DNA of 64,000 bases, from the NCBI GenBank assembly GCA_039621445.1, contig CP154955.1:12652960-12716959 (forward strand), given 5' to 3'. Numbering within the stretch: position 1 is the stretch's first letter; each line of letters begins with the position of its first letter. Positions 20,627 to 31,400 of this stretch are shown here, in pieces. The position numbers and the translations under genes were made by a program. The notes beneath the pieces are model-generated. The model was not told where the DNA came from. It ran no database searches and saw nothing but the letters and a program-made list of their open reading frames with translations. Origin of the DNA: Euglena gracilis (lineage: Eukaryota; Euglenida; Euglenophyceae; Euglenales).

Positions 20627-22852
20627 TCAGGCAATCTCTTCTCTAGCTTGTTTCCAAGCATGAGGACAGAGATTGGATGCAAAACGAGGGCCTAAAAATG
20701 CAGGATTCATATCGCTTGTTCGTCCAAGCAATTCCTGTGGGGCATAAGCCATTTTGGGTGCTGGGTATGCTGCAGGTTGATCCTGCATATCCGCCAATAG
20801 CGGTGGGTTATTGTCAGGGAGGGGTTCGCCTCTAGGCGGATCGATGTAGTTAGGATTGCGGACACGTTCACGAGTATCGTCCAGGATTTTCTGTACTCGT
20901 GCACGCTCCGCAGCTTCATGCTCGATTTCTGCCCTATGGGCTCTTTGCGCCGGTTCGGCTTGTTCGAGCTGTTGTTGGGTGGGTTCAGGAACAGGCAGTA
21001 CCTCGGTGGTGGCCTGTTGGCCTGGAGGTCCTGGTGTTTCCTGGGTTGTCGCCATTGGTGCTGTTACAGGCTGTGGCGCCGTTGGCGCTGCTACAGACTG
21101 TGGCACGGTTGGCGCTGCTGCAGCTGCCAGTGCTGCTGCTTTTGCTGGCACCGGTCTGGGGGGTTGCGCCGTTGGCGCTGGCTTGGCCGGCACGGCAAAC
21201 GGTACGGGCACGGGAGGGGGTGCGGCCTGTTGGCCACCCGATGCCCGACGTTGCTGTGCAGGGGTAGCCTGTCTGGCCGGGGCTGGGGCAGGGGCTGGGG
21301 GTTTCGGTCTCCCCATTGGGGATGAAGATTCTGGCCTGCCACGTTTCCCCAGGTCTGCTGGCCTGTACGGCTGTGACGCATATCTGCGTTCTGCAGACCG
21401 TGGGCCCTGGAGCTGTTCCAGGGATTGGTAGTACTGGATGGCTTGCTGAGGTGATGTGAAGCAGGGTTCTGGAAGAGGTTCATGTACCGTTGGTACATCC
21501 CCTTCCACAGCCATACGGCCTTCGGCCTCGGCTTGCTCCACATCCTCAGCCCAGGTTCCAGGCTCCTGAGCCACCGGCATATCCCGTTGTACGGGTAACT
21601 GACTTCCAGCTTCCAAATGTGCTGGAAATGGAAATGGTGGTAGTGCCGTTGACGGTTGCATCGTTGGCTGATACGCATATTGCGTTGGGGGTTCCCGATA
21701 TTCGGGTGGTGGTGGTCTTGGCATACGAGGAGGGGATTGGGTATCGCGAAATATTCGCGATGGCTGCACCATTGGTGCTGGGATATCTCCCGCCTCGCCT
21801 TCCGCCACTGGGGGGCTATGCTCCCGCATATATTCGGTGAATGCACCTGTGTGATGACGGATCCGCGGCATCGGCGGTTCCTGGATACCCAGTGTACGCA
21901 TGCTGACATCAGGGGGATATTCCCCAGGCATGAAGTACACTTTGCCTGTCATCAGAGTTTGGCCACAAGCGCACCATTGTGCAATAAGCCTATTGGCCAG
22001 GCCCAAAATCTGACGACAGTGGGTATCCCACATCACTTGTAAAGAGGGGTCTGCTCTTTCGAGAGCGCTAACGCGCAGGGCAGTCCGCAGAGTTTTCTCT
22101 GAGAGATTCACCAATTCGGCGGTGAATGCGGGGTATGGCACTGTTGGTGCTGGCTGGGGCGTCTCATGCGCCGCAGGGATCGCATAAGGGGATATACTAC
22201 TGCTGCTGACCGCGGTCTGAGCCGCAGGCTCCGGACCGGGTTGAGCAGCAGGAGGGGGCATCGCCTGTACGGCGTGTACCTGGTGCGGGACACCCTGTAC
22301 GTGTTGAGTTTGGGGTTGTGCTTGGGGTGGTTGAGTCATAACGTACTGTGGTGTATACAGAATGGGAGGTGAGGGACCAGGCATGGCGTAATGCGCCTGC
22401 TCCATTGGAGGTGCCTGTCCCTGCCTCGCATACTGTTGTTGTTCCATTGGAACTTGGTGTACCTGCTGGGGTTGTGACTGTTACATTGGAACTTGATATG
22501 CCTGTTGAGGCTGTGCCGCATATGCAGCTCCCATTGGCACATGGGCCGCATAAGCGACAGGTGGCGGTTGCGCCTGAGATGGGGGCGTCATTTGTGCCTG
22601 AGAGGGGGGCGGCATTTGTGCCTGAGAGGGGGCTGACATATGTGACTGAGAGGGGTATGGCATTTGTGCCTGAACCATTTGAGGGGGGGGTGGCATTTGT
22701 GCCTGAGCCGCATAAGCAGCTGGAGGGGGTTGATATACCGCATATGCGGGCGCCCCTTGGGCTGGGGGTGCCGCCGCATAGGCGTGGGGGGGGTAGGGAG
22801 GTATGGCATACTGTATAGGGGGCGGTCCTGGGCCGCGCCCTGGGTCTTGCAT
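20627..22852 (-). pseudogene. ORF-A (E2), Pro/Gln-rich protein with conserved core
   Basis: The start is set at the ATG at 22852, because M-Q-D-PGRGPG matches MLPGRGPG at the equivalent place in E3. The N-terminus is built of PPQAQM/PPSQAQM repeats. A TAA at 22481-22483 replaces what is probably a Gln codon (QVPM-stop versus repeated QVPMEQ). The conserved core (about 21750-22100) has LRTALRVSALERADPS, CGQTLMTGKVYFMPGE and RTLGIQEPPMP. The C-terminal half is Pro/Ala/Gln low complexity ending WKQAREEIA-stop (TGA 20627). It lies 120 bp downstream of the integrase stop. Function unknown; the composition suggests a scaffold or RNA-binding protein. Confidence 0.55.
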
Positions 22853-22974
22853 TGGTCCGGGGTCCGAAAGCAATAAAAAAAGTAGCTTTGATGAGCTGTA
22901 GAAAAAGAAGAGAGAAATGAATTGGGGTTGGGAGAAAAAAACAGAGAGGGGAGGAAAAGGCCTATAGGGCGCTT

Positions 22975-24391
22975 TCAAAAATTATTCACAGAAATGTCTA
23001 TGTTATTTCTTTTATTCCACAGCTTCCAGTCCTGTTGGACATAACCAATAAATCTGGATGCTGGCTCCCAGATGTCCTCCTCTGGCCAATAGCCTTTCCA
23101 CCTCACCTTCCAGTAGTGGACTCCTCGATCAATTTTGTGATCGAGAATTTTGTCCACCACAAAATCATCCGTTTCGGGTAACTTGGAAAGGGGCTTGAAA
23201 TAAAGGCACGGTAGTGCTTTGCCATTAGGCAGGGAAAGGTATGGCTTGAAATCATCCATGTGAACATCCTCGATCCCGTTGGGCAGTGCCACCCTATAGC
23301 GGCCACTGTTTCCAACGCGTTCGAGAATTTCACAGGGCCCGAGCCAGAGGGGGTCTAGCTTGGAAGCCTGCATACGGATTCGGCGATTCCGAACCCATAT
23401 GCGATCACCAGCACTATAGCCAGGTGATTTGAATTCCCGTAAAAATTTATTTCTCTTTTGAGAATGGATATCAGTAATGTGTTTCTGAACTGTAGTTCTG
23501 AGAGACTCTACCTCAGAGAACCATGTCTCACAGGTTACGCTACTTCGAGCTGGTCTCTGTTGGTATATCACCAATCGCTGGCGGGTCTCGCCCAAAAACA
23601 ATTTTGTATGGGGAGTGCGGCAAAACTAAACCCGGTAGGGTTTTTATATAGAAAAGGGACCATGGCAAAACCTGGACCCAGGCCTGGCGCGAGTCAGCCA
23701 GTGAGAGGCGGAGCATATTTACAACAGCCTTCACTGCTGCCTCGGCGCGGCCATTGCCCTTCGGGCGATATATAATGGAAAAATGCTGTTCGATTCCCAG
23801 TAAACCACATAGGGTTGTGAAGAATCAGGAAGAGATCAAATGATCTTGATCACTGACAATCTCATTCGGCAAGCCCATTAGGCAGATACACTTCTCCATA
23901 AATATCTGCGCTAAAATTTGCGCGGTCAACCCTGCCTTTTGGCATGGAATGGCTACTATGTAACCACTCAACCGACAGACGACAACAAAAACATAATCGT
24001 AAATTTTGCCGTCTGCTCATTTGCAAGGTTCTAATTCAAGAAAATCCATGCAGAGGGACGTAAAAATGTCAGGGGGTATGGGGAAAAAACCAAGCGTACC
24101 AGGGGGGGTACCTCTGCGCGGTTTCACCACTTGACAAATTTGGCACCGTTGCGAAGTTTGCAAGCAGCGCGAATGCAAATCTTTTTCTTTCAGGGTTGTA
24201 CAGTACCTGCGACCCACCAAAGAAAGAAGTTTGGGGGCCCCAGGGTGACCTTGGTTGTGATAACAGAAAAGTACTTCATCAACCAAGTCACGGGGTATAC
24301 AATATTTATATCCCGCATCATCGCGGTAAACCAACCGTAAACGGGAAAGGGAATAATTGTGTACAACCTCGCCATTGCGCAGTCTGTGCAC
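22975..24391 (-). pseudogene. Integrase and chromodomain (E2 pol)
   Basis: 24017-24391 encodes the HHCC zinc region (YHNQGHPGAPK...CQICQ) and the first catalytic Asp (CMDFLELEPCK), ending in a TGA at 24017 that replaces a Gly codon of E1 and E3. The core continues with GLPNEIVSDQDHL (second Asp) and GNGRAEAAVK (Glu), interrupted by another TGA near 23828 (Arg in E5) and a frameshift near 23570. 22975-23601 holds the GPCEIL module and a complete chromodomain (VDKILDHKIDRGVHYWKVRW...WEPA). The DDE residues survive, but the frame does not. The TGA at 24017 is shared with E5 (56139). Confidence 0.85.
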
Positions 24392-26292
24392 TATCGTGCT
24401 ATATACAGGGTCATGGGAATAATCCCATCGCGAAAGAAGAGAGGGGAAGGAGATTCAGATCGCGTAATGCGACGGGGGCCAGGTGTGCGGCCTCGTCGCC
24501 TTCTCCCCCGTATAGGAGAGACTGGCAACGAACGAAAAATCGATGAAACGGGAAAAGAATCCAACATATCGTCGGCTGCGTCATATGGACGTGCATATTC
24601 ATCAGCCTCTTGGCTGCCATGAAAGGTGGCATCACCTTCATCCGGGTTACCGGGGTAATGCCAAGGTTCTCGACTGAGCGGGTCTGCTACTTTTTGTGTA
24701 TGGCCAGGGGTATATACAACCACTAGGTTGAATTGGCTCAAAAATTCATGCCATCGGCATCTTCGGCCTACAGAAGACATAGCTTTATTCAGATCCTCGG
24801 TGTACCAGTGTTGAAGACTCTCATGGTCAGTCAACACCAGTATTTGCACCAAGGAGCTGGCGACCCAGCTACGGATTTTTTGCAAAATAAGTACGATTGC
24901 GTACGTTTCCTTCTCACGGATACTCCATTTGACTTGGCCTTTGCCATCTTCACCTTGTAGCTTTCTACTGAAGAATGCTACAGGGCGTAATTCGTTAGCC
25001 GCGTTATGCTGGCTTAGAACTCCGCCTACAGCATAATCGCTGCTATCGACTTCTAGCACATAAGGCTTGTAGGGATCCGCGATGTCGAGTACGACATTTT
25101 CAAGCATTAGCTTTTTAATGCTCTCTAGACCTTCACGCATATCTGCGTCCCATTTGATTTTGGTATTCTCGGGTGCGTGATTTTTGAGTTGCCTCGATAG
25201 AGGCAACGCGATTTTCGCGAAAACCTTCATGTAAATCGCGTAGTATTGGGCTAATACCAAAAATCCTTTCAAATGGGTGACGGTCTTGATGACCCCATGT
25301 GTCCATTTCCTAATGGCCTGTAGTTTGCTAGGCGCCGCTCGGCGTTGGCCATTATTGAGAATGTGACCGCAAAACTTTATCGTTTCGCGAAATAAGTGCA
25401 CTTTAGCTCCTTTCACAAAAAGTCTGTGCTTGAGAAATGCGGCTAATACCGCGCGAACATCACGATAGTGAATGTCGAGAATATTCTCGTGTGTACTCGC
25501 TGAAGGAGGGGGGGTACCAACCAAAACATCATCAATGTATACCAGCGCAAACGGTATATCCCGTAAGACCCATTGGATCAGGCGCTGAAACATTGCTGGT
25601 CCATTCTTAACACCCATTGGTAAAACCGTCCACTGGTAAACACCTTTAGGTGTGACAAAAGCCGTATAGGCCTGCGAATCGGGATCCAGATGCATTTGGT
25701 GGAAACCATCCTCCAGGTCGAAAATTGACCACAAGCGGTTATCCGCTTGTTTTGTGATGAGGTCCTCTATGAGAGGTAATGGGAATGGGTCATCCTTGGT
25801 TTGTGAGTTTAAGTACCGATAATCCAGTACCAGCCTCCACTTTTTCTGACCTGATGGGTCTGGGGGCTTAGGAACCACAAAAGCTTGGGAGGTCCATTCA
25901 CTTTTGGAAGGGATGATCCACTTCCGCTCTATGAGTTTTTCAATCATTTCATTGAGAGCTATCTCTCTTTCTCCTGAACAACGAAAAACTTTCCGATGCA
26001 TTGGCTTTGCGCCTTCCTTAAGCTCGATCTTACAAACTCCAAAAGGTCCGCGGATAGCGGGATCTATATCGCAAGCGTAAACAGGATTTTCCAAAACACC
26101 AGAAAATTCGCGACTGATGCGCGTACAAAAATCTGCTGAATTGGGATGCTGTCCTGCACTTTCAATGACAGCGGAAACCTGTTTATGGGTCATATCGACC
26201 ATAGGGGGGGGCTGAACGGTGATGCCTATCGGCATTGTAGATAAAAGCCGTATCGGCTTCCACATGGTCGGTATGATCCAACACACTAACAT
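24391..26292 (-). CDS. Reverse transcriptase-RNase H (E2 pol)
   Basis: A 633-codon uninterrupted frame. RT motifs in order: SEWTSQAFVVPKP, WRLVLDYRYLNSQ, FPLPLIEDLIT, LPMGVKNGPAMFQR, and the catalytic YIDD (codons at 25528-25539), then the thumb/connection (GHILNNGQRRAAPSK, LPLSRQLKN). RNase H follows with EVDSSDYAVGGVLSQH, REKETYA, LTDHESLQHWY and VYTPGHTQKVADPLSR, so its acidic residues and His are all present. A basic tail precedes integrase. It is separated from the upstream domain only by a frameshift in a C8 tract (26204-26211), where E5 has C7 and reads straight through. In an intact element this would be part of one long pol. Confidence 0.9.
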   Translation of the reverse strand: MLVCWIIPTMWKPIRLLSTMPIGITVQPPPMVDMTHKQVSAVIESAGQHPNSADFCTRISREFSGVLENPVYACDIDPAIRGPFGVCKIELKEGAKPMHRKVFRCSGEREIALNEMIEKLIERKWIIPSKSEWTSQAFVVPKPPDPSGQKKWRLVLDYRYLNSQTKDDPFPLPLIEDLITKQADNRLWSIFDLEDGFHQMHLDPDSQAYTAFVTPKGVYQWTVLPMGVKNGPAMFQRLIQWVLRDIPFALVYIDDVLVGTPPPSASTHENILDIHYRDVRAVLAAFLKHRLFVKGAKVHLFRETIKFCGHILNNGQRRAAPSKLQAIRKWTHGVIKTVTHLKGFLVLAQYYAIYMKVFAKIALPLSRQLKNHAPENTKIKWDADMREGLESIKKLMLENVVLDIADPYKPYVLEVDSSDYAVGGVLSQHNAANELRPVAFFSRKLQGEDGKGQVKWSIREKETYAIVLILQKIRSWVASSLVQILVLTDHESLQHWYTEDLNKAMSSVGRRCRWHEFLSQFNLVVVYTPGHTQKVADPLSREPWHYPGNPDEGDATFHGSQEADEYARPYDAADDMLDSFPVSSIFRSLPVSPIRGRRRRGRTPGPRRITRSESPSPLFFRDGIIPMTLYIAR

Positions 26293-27100
26293 TCAGGGGT
26301 GGAGACTGAGAAACATGGAAAGCATCAAGGAAACAAGCACGGAAAATGATTTCTTGAAAAGGTGGTAATACCACTGCACGGAAATCCTCGAATAGAGGAA
26401 CATCGTTTGGTAGGTCCCACCAATAAAATGTGACATAAGTCAAATTTTGAAACCATTCCGCTTCGGGATTCACAGGAACAAGTAATGCACCTCGCGCTTG
26501 ATCCTGGAAACCCTTATCTACAACAAGCAGGATAAGTTTTAGGGGGGGATGCATCCATAGGATAGTGTCTCCACAAAACTTATCAAAAGCATTAGAATGT
26601 TGCGACCAATGTCGCGGTAATCGCGAATCCGCGTTGGAGGAGAATGCATCAATTTCCAAGGTCAAGTCAAAAGAATCCGCCACATCGGCGATTTTTGAAA
26701 ACCAATGTTTCAAAATTGGATATTGACCAAATTGAAAAGCATTCCACGTATCCTTGGTGTACTTGGAGATCTGCTCAACATCCTGAAGGGGGGGAACACG
26801 CTGTAACACAGAACAACAGAATTGTGAATCATCCACACACATGTCCATAGGACTCGATCCAGGTGGGGCATGGGTGGGTTGGGCATATACCCAGTCATCG
26901 GTGATGCGCGATAGCGCGAAATGCGCGATATGCGCGGGATTCGCACTATGTGCGGCAAGCGCGATATGCGCGGGATGCGCACTATGTGCGGCAAGCGCGA
27001 TATTCGCGGGAGTGTTGGAGAGCGCCACAGGCGCATGGGGAGCGCTATGCGCAAATCCGAAAAGGGAGACTATGCCTCTGCACTGTAGTGCTTGATTCAC
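26183..27100 (-). pseudogene. Methyltransferase-like (DIRS DAM-type) domain (E2 pol)
   Basis: A 305-codon frame between protease and RT. The N-terminal 70 residues are an Ala/His repeat built on hairpin units (AHPAHIALAAHSANPAHIAHF). The domain follows: TLEIDAFSSNADSRLPRHW, ...TILWMHPPLKLILLVVDK, GALLVPVNPEAEWFQNL and DVPLFEDF. This spacing parallels the DAM-like domain of DIRS-group elements and the NPPY-bearing domain of E4. In the giant family the catalytic NPP is HPP in all copies, so methyl transfer is doubtful and a structural role is possible. It is broken at both ends by one-base frame changes; E1 shows it as part of continuous pol. Confidence 0.55.
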
Positions 27101-28402
27101 TATTGCGAATTGCGAAAAACTGCCAAGTGTATTTGTGAGCTGTGAATAACTACCAAGTATATACTGATGGGTGTATCACCCGTTGTACCAAGGCTATGTA
27201 CCTTTTGGTTATCTATTAAATCCGTACCGGTTGTACCCGTACTAAGTGTATAGGTACCACTACCAGGCGTAGGGAGGGACAAATTCCCGGTTGTGGGATC
27301 CAATCGGATTAGTTTGGAAGTTTCAACTACACATCCACAATCAAAATCATGGTAAGCGGAAATTCTCCGACAGTGAGCGCATTGGTAGGAGGGTTGGTGC
27401 ATGTGGTGCGCGTTTGTGTGGGTGTCAGTGCATAAGTTGGTGTCGATTGTGGTAGCTGCTGGGGGGTGTACAGGGGTGTCTGAAATCGACACACCTGGTG
27501 GAAAACGAAAACGTTGGGCAGCTGGGCGGCTACTCGACACCGTTATAACTTCAGGCCTTTGGGCTTTCGCCTGGGAACCCAGCGAAACGTGCGGGGTTAA
27601 GCTACTGGCTTTCCCTACCGCATTGGAAACGAGCGGTGAAAGTGCGGTGGGTAGGGGGGCAGCTTTCTCTTTACCCCTAGGGTAGGAAACGGTGTTTTCT
27701 GTTGTGGAAAACGTTGTGGAAATGCTTGGGGACGTCCTGGGTGACGTCACGGGGAACAAGTTTGGGGGTGTGGTGTGTGTGCGGGGGGTAGTGCGCAAAC
27801 CGTGCGAAGGACAATACACCACCAATCGGTGTTGCCTGAGGAATGGAAAACCAAGTATGACATCAGAACCGGCGATATTCGCCTTGAATGTCCAAGTACC
27901 CAGAAAATTTTGGGATTGTGGGGGGGGGGGGTGCTTCGGGATAATGGGGAGGACTACGTCCAAAATGCATCCCAAGTCACCACCGCACATGGGGCTGTTG
28001 TATGCAGTCATAATTTTGATGGGATTCTTGGCATGAACCAAGAGGGGGGTGGGTATAAGTCCTTTGCGGAAAAGAAGGGGGATTCGACACACTGTGTCGA
28101 CTAAAATGTTGGCTTGTGCACAGAAATTGTGAGTTTTGATTTTCGCTTGGACCAAAAGTTCCATGGGGGGTACGCAAAGCGAAGGGTCGGGTGTAAAACT
28201 TTTGTCGCGCCAACTGTTCCATGACCCTTTGCTTACTTTGCTCAACATTCCAAGCGAAAATTTTGGCGCGGGGAGTGGGGGACCCGAAAATGTTCCGGGT
28301 ACCGACCAAAAAGACCGATGGGCAGGGGGGGCAGGGGTGATCAGTTCCTACCTCCATCTGTTCATCAGCCCAGAGGTCCGTGCCCTCAGACCTCGGGCTC
28401 CC
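27100..28402 (-). pseudogene. Aspartic protease and spacer (E2 pol)
   Basis: It starts at the in-frame UAG (28403-28405) with GSPRSEGTDLWADEQ, shifts frame near 28260, then reads ILVDTVCRIPLLFR. The catalytic DTG is changed to DTV, while E1 and E5 keep DTG. The second motif, SDVILGFPFL, is present. A long Ser/Thr/Pro spacer follows with the conserved cysteine motif CAHCRRISAYHDFDCGC. The frame ends with TAG-TGA at 27100, where the next domain begins in another frame. The active-site change alone should abolish processing of gag and pol. Confidence 0.8.
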
Positions 28403-28405
28403 CTA
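28367..28405 (-). promoter_or_regulatory. gag-pol UAG readthrough site and stem-loop (E2)
   Basis: The minus strand reads SDME-UAG-GGG and then a hairpin spanning 28399-28367: a 5-bp outer stem, a one-base bulge, an 8-bp inner stem (one G-U) and a 6-nt loop. Both the stop and the structure are conserved in E1 and E5. This fits stop-codon suppression to make gag-pol. Confidence 0.65.
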
Positions 28406-28431
28406 CTCCATATCGGAGTCGGCCTTTTGGC

Positions 28432-31400
28432 CTATGGTTGACTTCCTAGAATAAACTGCGCGTATCGCGCGAATGGCATTCCTGTCTTCCACCAGCTCAT
28501 CCTCGGTGCTCTCATCCCCCTCCCTGCCCGAAGCCAGGTCTTTTTCCGCGATAGAGGATATTTTGAAACCAACACGCTGCCTATTGGCAGAACAGCGATT
28601 GGAATCGCGACGACCATGGCTAGGGCGGGGAGAACGGGAACGGGGGCACTTGGATGAATGGTGGTCTTTAGACCCACAAAGGGAACAACGGTTTCGCGAA
28701 TGTGATTGCCTTTTGGCCTCATAGCGACGCGGGGAGCGGTTATCCGTTCGACCGCGGCCGCATCGTGAAGAGGATGATCCACTTCGCGACCGAGATCGCG
28801 AAGAATCGCGATTCGCATCCTGATTGCGGGTAGGGGGGGGGACCGACCACGCGGTATGAAACCACGTCCGCTATTGCGGTGGGGTGAACGGGAACGCGGT
28901 CTACCATCACCCGATCGGTATCCCGACCGCTGCGAATGCGCAGATCGTGAGGAACGCGAACTCCAGGAAGAGAGGGATCCTCGGGGGCTCTTACTGCGCT
29001 TTCGCGCCTGGGGGTTCGGACATTCGCGAGACATACGTCCCGGTAGATTACACAAAAAGCACACTTTGTCCGAAACTTGGTCAGAAGAGCGCGAATAGCG
29101 CGGTTTGGATTCCCGTGTCGGGGATTTGGGGTTTGAGCGCGGATAGCGTGTTTTGGAATCACTCGATGGTGATTTTGGTGATTTTGGGGAGGTAGTCCTT
29201 TGGACTGCATGGACTGAACCGGTAGGTACACCCGCGGTAGGGTGATGGTGATATGCCGATTCAATCTGTCCCAGAAGTTGTGATAACTTCATTTGTTTGG
29301 AAAAATAATTCCATCTCTCATCGAGAGTCAAAATGTGTCCCGCGAGTTCCTCGCGGTGAATTTCCTTGATGAGTTTGGGGATGTAGTGCAGTAATATCGC
29401 ATCAAATTGTTCGTTGATTTGCTTTTCCCCTAACTCATCAACCTCGGCTGCTAGTGCAAGCCACTTGGAGTACCACAAGCCTATCGACTTCCATTTGCGG
29501 TCCGGGGGGGTGAATTGCCGCCATTTGTTTTCCAGACTGATTCTGGAAACCAAACTGGAGCATGAGGAAGCATATTGCTCAACCAATTCTTCAAAAGAAA
29601 TGCGCCCGCCAATGACCAATTGTCTGGCGCGTTCTTTTTCTTCCCTTGGGAGGCAATCGATGAATTCCATCTTGATTACCTCCGGGTTGTCATCTTGGGT
29701 GGGTCCCTTCAAATCCCAGTAATATTCCCAATCGCGGAAAAATTGTTTCCATGTGGTGGGGTCACCGTCCCATTGGGGCTTCACCTTGTTCGCTATCGCG
29801 ATGGTGCCTTTGAAATCTTTCTGAGAAACCCGTGGCCCTTCGGTGGTATTCCAGGGGTGTGGGCCCGGGAGCGAAATTGCACGATGTGCAGGTACACCGG
29901 TGGTTGCACCAGGGGTATTGTTCGGGTGATTCTGCGAATGCGCATGGAACATACCACTTAGTGTACCATAGGTACCATGCAAATTCGGGGAATCGCGATT
30001 GCGCGAATGGTGATGCGGTTGCGCATGTGGGGGTGAGGTATCACATGGTTGCACCATTGGTGCAACTAAGCGAATTTGGGAGGTATGACCAATACCCGGT
30101 GTGGGGGTGCGGATCATACCACGAACTAGTTCGGATTCCCGAATCTCTTGATTTAAGAGGGGGGTGGGTCTGGTTTTCGCTTGAAAACCCGATTCCTCAT
30201 CCGAAAACTCGTCCACTGGGACTGGTAATGTTAGTGGGGGAACCACCGCATGAGCGGAAACGCGATTTGGTGGCAATGTGCCTGTGGACTCGGGAATTTG
30301 TGCGCGAATAGCGCTTTTGGAGCTGGAAGATGCGGCAAGTGTGCAAACCATACCCGATTGCGGGTTTTGGTGAATGGAACGCATTTGTGCGTGAATTCGG
30401 TCCAGATTTGTTGCAAATTCATGCACACTTTGCTCCAAATGGTCAACAACCTGCCAATTGTCGGTTATCCGACCCACATCCTCCTGCAAACGCTTAATCC
30501 GCCTACGGTATGAGGGTAGCTCATCCAAAAGCAGGATTTTGTCAGAAATTGACTGAAAATCGTGCGAAATTGCACCAAATCCAGTGTCCAATTCCTGTAC
30601 TCTTGTCACCAAAGTGCGCATCGCACTGTAAATGGCCTCCAATTGTGGAGATGGCTTAGTGGTTTGGTTCGAATGCGGACCTTTGACTTTTTCAGCCATT
30701 GGCTGTTCCATCAAGACAGAAACTTGCGCGGATAGCGCGGTAATGTCACTTTGCAGTTTTGTGACATCCTGCTTCCCCGTTTTCTCGGTGTTCATGAGAC
30801 TGTCACAAAATTCTTGCATGATTTGGTGGTTTTTCGTGCGCATTTCAGCGCGAATCTGGTCCAAGTGTGTGTTTGGGAGTGTGGGGGTTGGTGTTGGTAA
30901 CGGCAATGTGCTTTGGGGTGGTGATTGCACCTGAAGCATTTTTGAGCTCATTTCTTGCATGCGTTTGTGCAAATCCGCTATCGCGGTGTGAATGCCGGTA
31001 ACATCCGGGATCCTACCAGCTACTTCCGCATAGCTGGTGTGCAACTTAGCCAATGAGGCTTCAATGTTACCAACATCCTGTTGTAACTGTTTGTGCAAAT
31101 CGGACATGGTGGCCTTGAGTCCGCTAATATCCGGTGTTGGTGCACGGGTTGCCGCATTGCGGTTCTGCAAATCCGCGATTGCGGTTCGGAATTCCATTGT
31201 GTCATTCTGCCACTGTTGTTGCAAATTCTCAATCCTACTTGCGATATTCGCGATTTGGGTGTGAAAACTGGCAATTTCAGCGGAAATCTCACCACAATGG
31301 CAGGATTTCTGCTCCAATCGACAAAGTCTTTCCTCCAATTGTTGCACATACGTGCGGGGGGCAAAACTTTCATTGGCTTCGGCAGAAAAGTGGGCAAAAT

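Noticed and set aside
19433-22975. Alternative genetic code with UGA as sense.
   Set aside because: The long gag and RT frames use TGG for Trp and contain no in-frame TGA, and stops of all three types interrupt the copies. Four UGAs at boundaries are not enough evidence; kept only as a readthrough hypothesis.
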